Part shown: positions 47,360 to 57,451 of the stretch, in pieces
Layout: each line of letters begins with the position of its first letter
Numbering within the stretch: the stretch's first letter is position 1
NCBI RefSeq assembly: GCF_000175935.2
Contig: NC_014837.1
Span: forward strand, 310,001 to 374,000
Source: Pantoea sp. At-9b
GTDB lineage: Bacteria; Pseudomonadota; Gammaproteobacteria; Enterobacterales; Enterobacteriaceae
DNA length: 64,000 nt
Direction: 5' to 3'
Made by a program: the position numbers and the translations under genes
The notes under the pieces: model-generated
What the model was told of the DNA's origin: nothing
Databases searched by the model: none
The model's input: only the letters and a program-made list of their open reading frames with translations

Positions 47360-47433
47360 TCTGACTCCTGTGATTGTTCATCCTGTGACGTTATACTTGC
47401 CCGTCACTCCAAAAGATCGGTAATGCATTCACT

Positions 47434-48840
47434 ATGGCAGGAAATAAACCCACCAACAAATCGAACGAAACCCGCGACCGCCAGCTGGAGGGCGTGAAAA
47501 TGCCGCCGCATTCCATTGAAGCGGAGCAGTCGGTACTCGGTGGGTTGATGCTGGATAATGAGCGCTGGGACAACGTCTCCGAGCGTGTCGTGGCGGAAGA
47601 TTTCTTCAACCGCTCGCACCGGCTGATCTTCTCCGAAATGCAGAACCTGCTGGAGGCCGGGCAGCCTATCGACCTGATTACGCTGTCTGAATCGCTCGAA
47701 ACGCGCGGTGAGCTGGAGATGGCGGGGGGCTTTGCCTATCTTGCCGAACTGGCGAAAAACACCCCAAGCGCCGCCAACATTGGCGCCTATGCTGACATCG
47801 TCCGTGAACGCGCCGTGGTGCGCGAAATGATCTCGGTCGCCAATCAGATTGCCGATGCCGGTTACGATCCGCAGGGGCGCAGCAGCGAAGACCTGCTCGA
47901 TTTTGCGGAATCCAACGTCTTCAAGATCGCCGAACAGCGTGCCAACAAAGATGATGGCCCGAAGAACATCGAGCAAATTCTGGAAGCCACGGTATCGCGT
48001 ATTGAATCGCTGGTTTCCACGCCACACGATGGTGTGACCGGGGTGGATACCGGTTATCAGGATCTGAACAAAAAAACCGCCGGTTTGCAGGGGTCAGATC
48101 TGATTATCGTGGCGGCGCGTCCGTCGATGGGTAAAACCACCTTCGCCATGAACCTGTGCGAAAACGCCGCCATGCTGCACGAAAAGCCGGTGCTGATTTT
48201 CAGTCTGGAAATGCCCAGCGAACAGATCATGATGCGTATGCTGGCTTCATTATCACGTGTTGATCAGACGCGTATCCGTACCGGTCAGCTCGAAGATGAG
48301 GATTGGGCGCGTATTTCTGCTTCTATGGGCATCCTGTTGGAAAAGAAGAACATGTTTATTGATGATTCTTCCGGCCTGACGCCGACAGAAGTGCGTTCGC
48401 GTGCACGCCGTATCTATCGTGAAAACGGGGGGTTGAGCATGATCATGATCGACTACCTGCAATTGATGCGCGTGCCTTCGTTATCCGACAACCGCACGCT
48501 GGAAATTGCGGAGATCTCGCGCTCGCTGAAAGCGTTGGCGAAAGAGTTGAACGTGCCGGTGGTGGCGCTGTCGCAGCTTAACCGCTCGCTGGAACAGCGT
48601 GCCGACAAACGCCCGGTGAACTCGGATCTGCGTGAATCTGGCTCGATCGAACAGGATGCTGACCTGATCATGTTTATTTACCGTGATGAGGTGTATCACG
48701 AAAATAGCGATCTGAAAGGGATCGCCGAGATCATCATTGGTAAACAGCGTAACGGACCGATTGGCACAGTACGTTTGACCTTCAATGGTCATTGGTCGCG
48801 TTTTGATAACTACGCAGGCCCGCAATACGACGACGAATAA
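47434..48840 (+). CDS. dnaB: Replicative DNA helicase DnaB
   Basis: 468 residues. N-terminal helical domain (PHSIEAEQSVLGGLMLDNERWD), linker, and RecA-like ATPase with Walker A ARPSMGKTTFAM near residue 230, Walker B MIMIDYLQLM and SQLNRSLEQRADKRPVNSDLRESGSIEQDADLIMFIYRDE. Hexameric 5'-3' helicase of the replication fork. In E. coli alr follows; here it does not. Confidence 0.99.
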   Translation: MAGNKPTNKSNETRDRQLEGVKMPPHSIEAEQSVLGGLMLDNERWDNVSERVVAEDFFNRSHRLIFSEMQNLLEAGQPIDLITLSESLETRGELEMAGGFAYLAELAKNTPSAANIGAYADIVRERAVVREMISVANQIADAGYDPQGRSSEDLLDFAESNVFKIAEQRANKDDGPKNIEQILEATVSRIESLVSTPHDGVTGVDTGYQDLNKKTAGLQGSDLIIVAARPSMGKTTFAMNLCENAAMLHEKPVLIFSLEMPSEQIMMRMLASLSRVDQTRIRTGQLEDEDWARISASMGILLEKKNMFIDDSSGLTPTEVRSRARRIYRENGGLSMIMIDYLQLMRVPSLSDNRTLEIAEISRSLKALAKELNVPVVALSQLNRSLEQRADKRPVNSDLRESGSIEQDADLIMFIYRDEVYHENSDLKGIAEIIIGKQRNGPIGTVRLTFNGHWSRFDNYAGPQYDDE

Positions 48841-48968
48841 TCCTCTTTTCCCCTCTGCATGCACGATCTGTGCATGCATTTCACGTCATCAGAAAATAGT
48901 GTTGGACAACCCCGCCTTTAATCAGGTTATCTGTAGCAAAGCGCACCCCTTTACGCTCTGGAAGCAGA

Positions 48969-49460
48969 ATGACTCAGGTAGACGATTACGACCTTAAGAT
49001 ACTGACATTATTACAATCTAACGGCCGCCTCACCAACCAGGAACTCAGTGATTTAGTTGGCCTTTCGGCGTCCCAATGTTCACGCCGCCGCATCAATCTT
49101 GAGCAGGCAAACTTGATTCTTGGCTATCACGCCCGCTTATCACCCGATGCTATTGGCCTCGGCATGGTGGGATTGATTGAAGTGCGACTGATTAACCACA
49201 CCCCCGATTACGAAGAGAGTTTTCACCGCATGGTGGAGCAGGAAACGGCCATCGTCGATGCGTTCAAAACCACCGGTGATGCGGATTACCTGCTGAAAGT
49301 TGCGGTGGCCGATCTGGCTTCACTCAGTGCGTTAATCAGCCAATTGGTGTCGGGCCATCAAAGCGTGGCCCATGTGAAAACCTCGGTCGTGTTGAGCCGT
49401 TTAAAAGAGAACGGTTTGATGATAATTCCCGAGCACAAAACGCGCCAAAAAAGTGCGTGA
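48969..49460 (+). CDS. Lrp/AsnC family transcriptional regulator
   Basis: 163 residues. N-terminal helix-turn-helix DYDLKILTLLQSNGRLTNQELSDLVGLSASQCSRRRINLEQANLILGYHARLS, C-terminal RAM ligand-binding domain with FKTTGDADYLLKVAVADLASL. Stands with a YitT-family membrane gene in place of alr. Probably controls that gene in response to an amino acid; ligand unknown. Downstream inverted repeats could be its sites. Confidence 0.88.
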   Translation: MTQVDDYDLKILTLLQSNGRLTNQELSDLVGLSASQCSRRRINLEQANLILGYHARLSPDAIGLGMVGLIEVRLINHTPDYEESFHRMVEQETAIVDAFKTTGDADYLLKVAVADLASLSALISQLVSGHQSVAHVKTSVVLSRLKENGLMIIPEHKTRQKSA

Positions 49461-49488
49461 TGTGCTAGTCTGGTGCAATTATTGCCAA

Positions 49489-49659
49489 TCAAATGCAAAA
49501 AACGCGCACCAGATAACAGATTTGTGCATGGATTACTGATTTAACCTCCAGGCCGTGCACAAAAACCTGCAATAAAGCGCCTTAGTTATCAATTGGATAA
49601 TCACTGGCACCCATCGGCGACGACACGACGTCGCCGATGTGGTGCGTTTTTTGCATTTG
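49489..49659 (+). promoter_or_regulatory. Inverted-repeat leader between the Lrp-type gene and the YitT gene
   Basis: TCAAATGCAAAAAACGC (49489-49505) is repeated as its exact complement at 49643-49659, 137 bases away. Between them a 10-bp hairpin CATCGGCGAC/GTCGCCGATG (49612-49639) is followed within six bases by a run of six T, like a terminator. Either a looped operator pair or an attenuated leader. Confidence 0.55.
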
Positions 49660-49688
49660 AAGCGCATCAATTGCAATGAGAAAAATCC

Positions 49689-50303
49689 ATGGATAACGTT
49701 GTCGAACCCACCAAAATTCCCCATTCCCGCATCGAAGATGCTCTGGCGATAGTGCTTGGCACTTTGATGGTCTCCTTTGGCGTAATTATGCTGAAGCAGG
49801 CTGGCGCACTGACCGGCAGCTCTGCCGGGATTGCTTTCTTAATTAGCTACCTGACGCCGCTTTCGTTTGGCAGCGCCTTTTTTCTGATTAACCTGCCGTT
49901 TTACTGGCTGGCCGTGCGGCGCATGGGCTGGGAATTTACCCTGAAAACGTTCTGCGCAGTGGGGCTGGTGTCGCTGTTTACCCATCTACACCCACTGTTC
50001 ATCCATTTTTCCTCACTAAATCCGTTTTATGCGACATTGTTCGGTAACGTGGTAATGGGGATTGGGTTTATAGTGTTGTTTCGTCACAAGGCCAGCCTCG
50101 GCGGCGTCAATATTTTGGCGCTCTGGTTGCAGGACCGTATCGGTCTGCGCGCCGGGAAACTGCAAATGGCGGTGGATACCTGCGTGGTGCTGGCTTCGCT
50201 GTTTGTCGTCTCCGTCCCTATGCTGCTGGCCTCGATAGCGGGTGCGGTGATCCTGAATCTGATCATCGCCATGAATCACCGCCCCGGCCGCTACAGGGTC
50301 TGA
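49689..50303 (+). CDS. YitT family membrane protein
   Basis: 204 residues, five or six membrane helices, with the YitT opening EDALAIVLGTLMVSFGVIMLKQAGALTGSSAGIAFLISYLTPLSFGSAFFLINLPFYWLA. Transport role suspected for the family but no substrate known. Follows an Lrp-type regulator; tyrB starts 48 bases later and may be co-transcribed. Confidence 0.85.
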   Translation: MDNVVEPTKIPHSRIEDALAIVLGTLMVSFGVIMLKQAGALTGSSAGIAFLISYLTPLSFGSAFFLINLPFYWLAVRRMGWEFTLKTFCAVGLVSLFTHLHPLFIHFSSLNPFYATLFGNVVMGIGFIVLFRHKASLGGVNILALWLQDRIGLRAGKLQMAVDTCVVLASLFVVSVPMLLASIAGAVILNLIIAMNHRPGRYRV

Positions 50304-50351
50304 CGATGCATCATTACCTGACTTTTTTGACCAATCATGGAGATCTGCACC

Positions 50352-51545
50352 GTGTTTCAAAACGTTGATGCCTATGCCGGCGATCCGATTCTGTCGCTGA
50401 TGGAAACCTTCAAGCAGGACCAGCGCGCAAATAAAGTGAATCTGAGCATCGGCCTCTATTATAACGAGCAGGGCATCATTCCTCAGCTGCAGGCCGTAGC
50501 CGCAGCGGAAGAACGCCTGCAAGCGGCCCCGCATCAGGCTTCGCTGTATCTGCCGATGGAAGGTTTTGGTCCCTACCGTAACGCCATTGCACCGCTGCTG
50601 TTTGGCAGCGAGCACCCGATGCTGAAAGCGGGCCGTATTGCCTCCATTCAGACGCTGGGTGGCTCCGGTGCGCTGAAAGTGGGTGCGGATTTCCTGAAAC
50701 GTTACTTCCCGAACTCCAACGTATGGGTCAGCGATCCAACGTGGGAAAACCACATTGCGATTTTCAACGGCGCAGGTTTTGAGGTCAGCACTTACCCGTG
50801 GTATGACGCTGACACCAACGGCGTGAAATTCGATGCCTTTATCGCTGCGCTGAAAACCCTGCCGAAGCAAAGCATCGTGCTGCTGCATCCGTGCTGCCAT
50901 AACCCGACCGGTGCTGATCTGACCAATGCACAGTGGGATCAGACAGTTGAAGTGCTGAAAGCACAGGAACTGATTCCGTTCCTCGACATCGCGTATCAGG
51001 GCTTTGGCGCGGGCATGAACGAAGATGCGTATGCGATTCGTGCTGTTGCAGCCGCGGGCCTGCCTGCGCTGGTCAGCAACTCGTTCTCAAAAATCTTCTC
51101 TCTGTATGGCGAGCGCGTCGGTGGACTTTCCATCGTGTGCGATAGCGCAGAAGAAGCCGGTCGCGTGTTGGGTCAGTTGAAAGCCACCGTGCGTCGTAAC
51201 TACTCCAGCCCGCCGAACTTCGGTGCGCAGGTGGTTTCCTGCGTGTTGAATGATGAAGCGCTGCTGAACAACTGGCTGGCGGAAGTGGAAGCGATGCGCC
51301 TGCGTATCATCGAAATGCGTCAGGCGCTGGTTGCGGTGCTGCGTGAGAAGCTGCCGGGCCAGAACTTCGATTACCTGCTGAAACAGCGCGGTATGTTCAG
51401 CTACACCGGTCTGAGTGCTCAGCAGGTCGATCGCCTGCGTGATGAGTTCGGCGTTTATCTGATTGCCAGTGGCCGTATGTGCGTGGCGGGATTGAACAGC
51501 CGCAACGTACATCAGGTAGCAGAAGCCTTTGCCGCGGTGATGTAA
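50352..51545 (+). CDS. tyrB: Aromatic amino acid aminotransferase TyrB
   Basis: 397 residues from GTG at 50352 (GGAG nine bases upstream); an ATG at 50337 is in frame but [16 protein letters not shown] matches E. coli TyrB from its second residue. PLP enzyme for the last step of Tyr, Phe and Leu synthesis. PLP lysine in [29 protein letters not shown]. No TyrR box or clear promoter seen in the 48-base gap to the YitT gene. Confidence 0.96.
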   Translation: MFQNVDAYAGDPILSLMETFKQDQRANKVNLSIGLYYNEQGIIPQLQAVAAAEERLQAAPHQASLYLPMEGFGPYRNAIAPLLFGSEHPMLKAGRIASIQTLGGSGALKVGADFLKRYFPNSNVWVSDPTWENHIAIFNGAGFEVSTYPWYDADTNGVKFDAFIAALKTLPKQSIVLLHPCCHNPTGADLTNAQWDQTVEVLKAQELIPFLDIAYQGFGAGMNEDAYAIRAVAAAGLPALVSNSFSKIFSLYGERVGGLSIVCDSAEEAGRVLGQLKATVRRNYSSPPNFGAQVVSCVLNDEALLNNWLAEVEAMRLRIIEMRQALVAVLREKLPGQNFDYLLKQRGMFSYTGLSAQQVDRLRDEFGVYLIASGRMCVAGLNSRNVHQVAEAFAAVM

Positions 51546-51557
51546 CCCGCGATAAAT

Positions 51558-51584
51558 CGCCAGCCTTCGGGCTGGCGTTTTTTT
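51558..51584 (+). terminator. Rho-independent terminator of tyrB
   Basis: CGCCAGCC (51558-51565), loop TTCG, GGCTGGCG (51570-51577), then seven T. Thirteen bases after the stop codon. Confidence 0.96.
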
Positions 51585-51668
51585 CACGTCTTTTCAGACC
51601 GTTTTTTCCTTTACCTTTCGCCGTCATGCTGCACACTTAAACCGTGTGTTTAATTCAGGATTCAGGGC

Positions 51669-52085
51669 ATGTGGCACCAACAAACCTTAACGCTTAGCGC
51701 CAAACCTCGTGGTTTTCATCTGGTCACCGACGAAATCGTCGGGCAGTTACGCGCCCTGTCGGATGTGCGTATCGGTCAGTTGCATTTGTTGCTACAGCAC
51801 ACTTCTGCCTCACTGACTCTGAATGAAAATTGTGATCCCACGGTACGCAGCGACATGGAGCAACATTTTCTGCGTCATGTGCCGGAAAATGCCCCCTATC
51901 AGCACGATTATGAAGGTGCAGATGATATGCCCGCGCACATTAAGTCGTCGCTGCTCGGCGTATCCTTGTTGCTACCGATTAGCCGTGGGCGGCTAATGCT
52001 GGGAACGTGGCAGGGGATCTGGCTCGGTGAGCATCGGGTTCACGGCGGCGCGCGGCGCATTGTCGCCACCTTACAAGGGGAGTAA
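51669..52085 (+). CDS. yjbQ: YjbQ family protein (UPF0047)
   Basis: 138 residues, matching E. coli YjbQ ([30 protein letters not shown] type core, and [12 protein letters not shown]). The family has reported thiamine phosphate synthase-like activity in E. coli; physiological role unsure. Two bases before yjbR. Confidence 0.94.
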   Translation: MWHQQTLTLSAKPRGFHLVTDEIVGQLRALSDVRIGQLHLLLQHTSASLTLNENCDPTVRSDMEQHFLRHVPENAPYQHDYEGADDMPAHIKSSLLGVSLLLPISRGRLMLGTWQGIWLGEHRVHGGARRIVATLQGE

Positions 52086-52087
52086 AC

Positions 52088-52438
52088 ATGAACACTTCGG
52101 ATCTACTGACATATTGCATGAGCAAGCCGGGCGCGGAACAAAGCGTGCACAGTGACTGGAAAGCCACGCAGATTAAAAGCGATGGGATTTTGTTTGCGAT
52201 GGTGCATGAGGTGAAAGGGCGTCCGGCGGTTTCGCTGAAAGCCACCCCGGCGCTGGCCGAGTTATTGCGTGAAGAACATAACGATGTGTTTCCCAGCGAG
52301 CATCTGAACAAATCCCACTGGAGCACGCTGTGGTTAGACGGCTCCCTGAAAGATTCACAGATTTACTATCTGGTGGATGCTTCCTGGCAACGGGCTGACG
52401 CCACGCGCGCGGCGGGCGTCAGCCATGAAGAGGATTAA
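52088..52438 (+). CDS. yjbR: MmcQ/YjbR family DNA-binding-fold protein
   Basis: 116 residues. YjbR fold with CMSKPGAEQSVHSDWKATQIKSDGILFAMVHEVKGRPAVSLK and SKSHWSTLWLDGSL-like C-terminus (NKSHWSTLWLDGSLKDSQIYYLVDAS). Function unknown. Its end overlaps the convergent alcohol dehydrogenase gene by four bases. Confidence 0.92.
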   Translation: MNTSDLLTYCMSKPGAEQSVHSDWKATQIKSDGILFAMVHEVKGRPAVSLKATPALAELLREEHNDVFPSEHLNKSHWSTLWLDGSLKDSQIYYLVDASWQRADATRAAGVSHEED

Positions 52439-53499
52439 GCCGCAGCTTCCTCACGCAGGGTGTTGATATCAATTACAAAACGGTATTTCACGTCGCTTTT
52501 CAGCATACGCTCATAGGCTTCGTTGATTTGGTTCATGGCGATCAGTTCGATATCTGAAGTGATACCGTGCTTACCACAGAAGTCCAGCATTTCCTGGGTT
52601 TCTGCGATACCGCCAATCAGCGAGCCAGCAATGCTGCGGCGTTTGAAGATCAGGTTAAACACCTGCGGTGCCGGGTGATCGTGCTCGGGTGCGCCAACTA
52701 ACGTCATGTTGCCATCGCGTTTCAGCAGGGCAATAAACGGGTTGAGATCGTGCTGCGCCGCCACGGTGTTGAGGATGAAGTCAAAGCTGTTGAGGTGCTG
52801 AGCCATCTGATCCGCATCCTTCGAGATCACCACTTCGTCAGCGCCAAGGCGTTTACCGTCTTCAATTTTTGACGGCGAGGTGGTGAACAGCACCACATGT
52901 GCGCCCATGGCGTGCGCCAGCTTCACCCCCATATGACCCAGACCACCGAGACCAACGATGCCCACTTTCTTGCCCGGGCCGACATTCCAGTGGCGCAGCG
53001 GGGAATATGTGGTAATACCGGCACACAGCAGTGGGGCCACGCCTGCCAGATCGAGGTTTTCCGGCACGCGCAGTACAAAGCTCTCATCGACTACCATGCT
53101 GGTGGAGTAGCCGCCATAGGTGATGGCTTTGGTTTCGCGATCTTCACCGTTGTAGGTGCCAACAAAACCGTTTTCACAGTACTGCTCCAGACCTTCCTGG
53201 CAGCTCGGACAGCTACGGCAGGAATCAACCATACAGCCAACGCCCACCAGATCGCCCACTTTATATTTGTGGGTGTGTGCGCCAACCGCAGTGACGCGGC
53301 CAACGATTTCATGACCCGGCACGACCGGGAAAAGGGTGTTTTTCCATTCGTTACGCGCGGTATGCAGGTCAGAGTGGCAGACGCCGCAGTACAACACTTC
53401 AATCTGCACATCATGAGCGCGCAACTCGCGCGGCTTATAGTCGAACGGGGCGAGTTTGGATTTCGCGTCCTGTGCGGCATAGGCATGCGTAATATTCAT
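52435..53499 (-). CDS. Zinc-dependent NAD(P)-dependent alcohol dehydrogenase (YahK/CAD type)
   Basis: 354 residues from ATG at 53499 (GGAGACACC upstream); the longer frame is not family sequence. Catalytic zinc motif CGVCHSDLH and GHEIVGRV; structural zinc cysteines CRSCPSCQEGLEQYC; cofactor loop GLGGLGHMGVKLAHAMGAHVV. Closest in style to broad-range aldehyde reductase YahK. Inserted between yjbR and uvrA. Confidence 0.9.
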   Translation of the reverse strand: MNITHAYAAQDAKSKLAPFDYKPRELRAHDVQIEVLYCGVCHSDLHTARNEWKNTLFPVVPGHEIVGRVTAVGAHTHKYKVGDLVGVGCMVDSCRSCPSCQEGLEQYCENGFVGTYNGEDRETKAITYGGYSTSMVVDESFVLRVPENLDLAGVAPLLCAGITTYSPLRHWNVGPGKKVGIVGLGGLGHMGVKLAHAMGAHVVLFTTSPSKIEDGKRLGADEVVISKDADQMAQHLNSFDFILNTVAAQHDLNPFIALLKRDGNMTLVGAPEHDHPAPQVFNLIFKRRSIAGSLIGGIAETQEMLDFCGKHGITSDIELIAMNQINEAYERMLKSDVKYRFVIDINTLREEAAA

Positions 53500-53722
53500 G
53501 GTGTCTCCAGTTACGATGTGTCGTGAGTTTTTTGCGGGGTCCCCTCCGCGTAGCGGGAGGGACAAAGGCGCGTTGAGTGCGCCAAAAAGGAACTGTGTAA
53601 GGATAGTCACCCGGTGGGAAAGCGTATATGCCTGAAGATGTCTGATTCTTGCCTGTTTCTGCATTTCTCTGGGGGATCTGGCAGAAACAATCAGGCCCGC
53701 AATCGCGGGCCTGGGAGGGAAA

Positions 53723-56551
53723 TTACTTTTTTAACATTGGCTTAAGGAAGCGTGCCGTATGTGATTTCTCACATTCCGCGACGGTTTCCGGTGTACCTGC
53801 CACCAGGATTTCACCGCCGCCGCTGCCGCCTTCCGGACCGAGATCGACGATCCAGTCCGCCGTTTTGATCACATCAAGATTGTGCTCAATCACCACGATG
53901 GTATTGCCCTGATCGCGTAGCTGATGCAGTACTTCCAACAGCTGTTGGATATCGGCAAAGTGCAGACCGGTGGTCGGTTCGTCGAGAATGTACAGCGTCT
54001 GGCCGGTGCCACGTTTCGACAGCTCACGCGCCAATTTAACGCGCTGCGCTTCACCGCCGGACAGCGTGGTAGCAGACTGTCCAAGACGGATATACGACAG
54101 GCCCACATCCATCAGCGTTTGTAGCTTGCGCGCCAGCGCAGGGACGGCATCAAAGAAGTCACGCGCTTCTTCGATGGTCATCTCCAGCACTTCATGAATG
54201 CTTTTGCCTTTGTATTTAATCTCCAGCGTTTCACGGTTATAGCGTTTGCCTTTGCACTGATCGCAGGGGACGTAAATGTCGGGCAGGAAGTGCATTTCGA
54301 CTTTAATCACGCCATCGCCCTGGCAGGCTTCACAACGTCCACCGCGCACGTTAAAGCTGAAGCGTCCAGGGTTATAACCACGCGAACGCGACTCTGGCAC
54401 ACCGGCAAACAATTCGCGCACCGGGGTGAAGATACCGGTATAGGTCGCCGGGTTGGAACGCGGTGTACGGCCGATCGGGCTTTGATCGATATCGATCACT
54501 TTGTCGAAATGCTCCAGACCAGCGATCTCACGATATGGCGCGGGTTCGCCACTGGTGGCACCGTTTAACTGACGTTGGGCAATCGGGAACAACGTATCGT
54601 TAATCAACGTCGATTTACCGGAACCGGAGACACCGGTGATACAGGTAAACAAGCCAACTGGCACCGTCAGCGTCACGTCTTTCAGGTTATTGCCGCGCGC
54701 GCCTGTCAACTTCAGCACCTTGGCCGGATCTCCTTTGATGCGCTCTTTTGGCACGGCAATTTCCCGTTTGCCGCTCAGGTACTGACCGGTGAGGGAATCT
54801 TCATGCGCCATAATGGCGTTCACATCACCTTCTGCGACCACCTGGCCGCCGTGCACACCTGCGCCAGGGCCGATATCAATAATATGGTCGGCGGCACGGA
54901 TCGCATCTTCATCATGTTCGACCACAATCACCGTATTGCCGAGGTCGCGCAGATGGATCAGCGTACTCAGCAGGCGTTCGTTGTCGCGTTGATGCAGGCC
55001 AATTGACGGTTCATCCAGCACGTACATCACACCCACCAGACCGGCACCAATCTGGCTGGCCAGACGGATACGCTGGGCTTCACCGCCGGACAGCGTTTCT
55101 GCGGAGCGTGACATGGAAAGGTAATTTAACCCGACGTTGACGAGGAAGCTCAGGCGATCGCCAATCTCTTTCAACACTTTCTCAGCAATTTTGGCACGCT
55201 GACCGCTCAGTTTGAGATCGCGGAAGAAATCCATCGCATGGCCGATGCTCATGTCAGAGATGGTCGGCAGGTTGGTGTTTTCCACAAATACGTGGCGTGC
55301 TTCACGGCGCAGACGGGTGCCTTCACAGCTGGCGCAGGCGCGGTTGCTGATAAATTTCGCCAGCTCCTCACGTACCGCGTTCGATTCCGTCTCTTTGTAG
55401 CGGCGCTCCATATTGTGCAGCACGCCTTCAAACGGATGGCGGCGCACCGAGGTGTCGCCACGGTCGTTGATATATTTGAATTCAATATTTTCTTTGCCGG
55501 AGCCGTACAAAATAACCTGCTGCGCTTTGTCGCTCAGGCTGTTAAACGGTGCTTCGACATCGAAATCCAGATGTTCAGACAGTGAACGCAGCATCTGGAA
55601 ATAGTAGAAATTGCGGCGATCCCAGCCGCGAATCGCACCGCCCGCCAGCGACAGCTCCGGGTTTTGCACCACGCGATCGGGATCGAAATATTGCTGCACA
55701 CCGAGGCCGTCACAGGTTGGACAGGCACCTGCCGGGTTGTTGAACGAGAACAGACGCGGTTCCAGTTCACGCATGCTGTAACCGCACACCGGGCAAGCAA
55801 AGTTGGCGGAGAACAGCATCTCTTCGGCGCTGCTGTCATCCATATCGGCAACAATCGCTGTGCCGCCGCTCAGTTCCAGGGCGGTTTCGAACGATTCGGC
55901 TAAACGTGTCGCGAGATCATCACGCACGCGGAAGCGGTCAATCACCACTTCGATAGTATGCTTCTTCTGCAGCTCCAGCTTCGGCGGATCGGAAAGATCG
56001 CAGACTTCGCCGTCGATACGGGCGCGGATATAGCCCTGCGAAGCAAGGTTCTCCAGCGTTTTGGTGTGTTCGCCTTTGCGATCCTTCACCACCGGAGCCA
56101 GCAGCATCAGGCGACGACCTTCTTCCTGGGCCAGCACCTGATCCACCATCTGACTGACGGTTTGCGCCGCCAGGGTGACGTCATGATCCGGACAGCGCGG
56201 TTCGCCTACGCGGGCGAACAACAGACGCAGATAGTCGTGGATTTCCGTAATGGTGCCGACGGTCGAGCGCGGGTTATGGGATGTGGATTTTTGCTCAATT
56301 GAGATGGCGGGCGAGAGACCTTCAATATGGTCAACGTCCGGCTTCTCCATTAAAGAAAGAAACTGGCGCGCATAGGCAGAGAGCGACTCCACATAGCGAC
56401 GCTGACCTTCCGCGTACAGCGTATCAAACGCCAGAGAGGATTTACCGGAGCCTGACAGACCGGTGACCACAATGAGTTTGTCGCGAGGGATGATCAGGTT
56501 GATGTTTTTCAAATTATGGGTGCGGGCACCACGAACTTCGATCTTATCCAT
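53723..56551 (-). CDS. uvrA: Excinuclease ABC subunit UvrA
   Basis: 942 residues. Damage-recognition ATPase of nucleotide excision repair. Two ABC modules with Walker [10 protein letters not shown] (near 31) and GVSGSGKST (near 640), two LSGGEAQR signatures, and zinc-finger cysteine pairs CPVC...CPTC and CEAC...CDQC. Divergent from ssb with a LexA box between. Confidence 0.99.
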   Translation of the reverse strand: MDKIEVRGARTHNLKNINLIIPRDKLIVVTGLSGSGKSSLAFDTLYAEGQRRYVESLSAYARQFLSLMEKPDVDHIEGLSPAISIEQKSTSHNPRSTVGTITEIHDYLRLLFARVGEPRCPDHDVTLAAQTVSQMVDQVLAQEEGRRLMLLAPVVKDRKGEHTKTLENLASQGYIRARIDGEVCDLSDPPKLELQKKHTIEVVIDRFRVRDDLATRLAESFETALELSGGTAIVADMDDSSAEEMLFSANFACPVCGYSMRELEPRLFSFNNPAGACPTCDGLGVQQYFDPDRVVQNPELSLAGGAIRGWDRRNFYYFQMLRSLSEHLDFDVEAPFNSLSDKAQQVILYGSGKENIEFKYINDRGDTSVRRHPFEGVLHNMERRYKETESNAVREELAKFISNRACASCEGTRLRREARHVFVENTNLPTISDMSIGHAMDFFRDLKLSGQRAKIAEKVLKEIGDRLSFLVNVGLNYLSMSRSAETLSGGEAQRIRLASQIGAGLVGVMYVLDEPSIGLHQRDNERLLSTLIHLRDLGNTVIVVEHDEDAIRAADHIIDIGPGAGVHGGQVVAEGDVNAIMAHEDSLTGQYLSGKREIAVPKERIKGDPAKVLKLTGARGNNLKDVTLTVPVGLFTCITGVSGSGKSTLINDTLFPIAQRQLNGATSGEPAPYREIAGLEHFDKVIDIDQSPIGRTPRSNPATYTGIFTPVRELFAGVPESRSRGYNPGRFSFNVRGGRCEACQGDGVIKVEMHFLPDIYVPCDQCKGKRYNRETLEIKYKGKSIHEVLEMTIEEARDFFDAVPALARKLQTLMDVGLSYIRLGQSATTLSGGEAQRVKLARELSKRGTGQTLYILDEPTTGLHFADIQQLLEVLHQLRDQGNTIVVIEHNLDVIKTADWIVDLGPEGGSGGGEILVAGTPETVAECEKSHTARFLKPMLKK

Positions 56552-56633
56552 TCACCTTTCCCGGATTAGCAGCACTCGCCGCGCCTTGCCGACGGCGGCC
56601 AGAAGAAACGCGTATTATGGCACAAAAAATAGA

Positions 56634-56649
56634 CTGAATAAATATCCAG
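56634..56649. promoter_or_regulatory. LexA box between uvrA and ssb
   Basis: CTGAATAAATATCCAG (56634-56649), CTG-N10-CAG; on the other strand CTGGATATTTATTCAG, close to the E. coli uvrA box. It would place uvrA, and one ssb promoter, under SOS control. Confidence 0.9.
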
Positions 56650-56764
56650 TATTTTGTGTTTTTTTGTGTATTCTGGAAGCCAGCTCGAAAGTGGGAACCG
56701 CGATCCAGACGTGCTAGAATTGATCGTTTAGTATTGACGCATTAACTCATCGGGAGACAGCAAC

Positions 56765-57313
56765 ATGGCCAGTCGTGGCGTTAACAAAGTGATTCTTGTC
56801 GGGAATCTGGGTCAGGATCCGGAAGTACGTTATATGCCAAATGGTGGCGCAGTTGCCAACATTACGCTGGCTACGTCAGAAAGTTGGCGTGATAAACAAA
56901 CCGGTGAAAACAAAGAGATCACCGAATGGCACCGTGTTGTGCTGTTTGGCAAACTGGCGGAAGTTGCCGGTGAATACCTGCGTAAAGGTTCACAGGTCTA
57001 TATCGAAGGCCAGCTGCGTACCCGTAAATGGCAGGACCAGGGCGGCCAGGAACGTTACACGACGGAAATCGTGGTGAACGTGGGCGGCACCATGCAGATG
57101 CTGGGTGGCCGTCAGCAGGGCGCGAGCACCGGTGGTGCGCCGATGGGCGGCCAGGGCGGCGGCAACAACAATGGCTGGGGTCAGCCACAGCAGCCACAGC
57201 AGCCGCAGGGCGGCAACCAGTTCAGCGGTGGCGCACAGCAGCGTCCGCAGCAGCAGAGTGCACCGGCGAACAACGAACCGCCGATGGATTTTGATGACGA
57301 CATCCCGTTCTAA
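56765..57313 (+). CDS. ssb: Single-stranded DNA-binding protein SSB
   Basis: 182 residues. OB-fold domain ([42 protein letters not shown]) to about residue 112, Gly/Gln/Pro-rich linker, and the acidic tip MDFDDDIPF that binds partner repair proteins. Binds ssDNA as a tetramer in replication and repair. Confidence 0.99.
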   Translation: MASRGVNKVILVGNLGQDPEVRYMPNGGAVANITLATSESWRDKQTGENKEITEWHRVVLFGKLAEVAGEYLRKGSQVYIEGQLRTRKWQDQGGQERYTTEIVVNVGGTMQMLGGRQQGASTGGAPMGGQGGGNNNGWGQPQQPQQPQGGNQFSGGAQQRPQQQSAPANNEPPMDFDDDIPF

Positions 57314-57343
57314 GATCAGAACGCGTTGCAGATGGATTTTGAA

Positions 57344-57367
57344 AGAGGCCAGATGGCCTCTTTTTTT
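57344..57367 (+). terminator. Rho-independent terminator of ssb
   Basis: AGAGGCC (57344-57350), loop AGAT, GGCCTCT (57355-57361), then six T. Confidence 0.95.
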
Positions 57368-57451
57368 ATGCTCTTTTTCTCGCCGATGACATCCAGTTGA
57401 CCCTGATCTGCTGATATTGGCCCGTTGCGCGGGCCAGATGCCGTTACGGTC

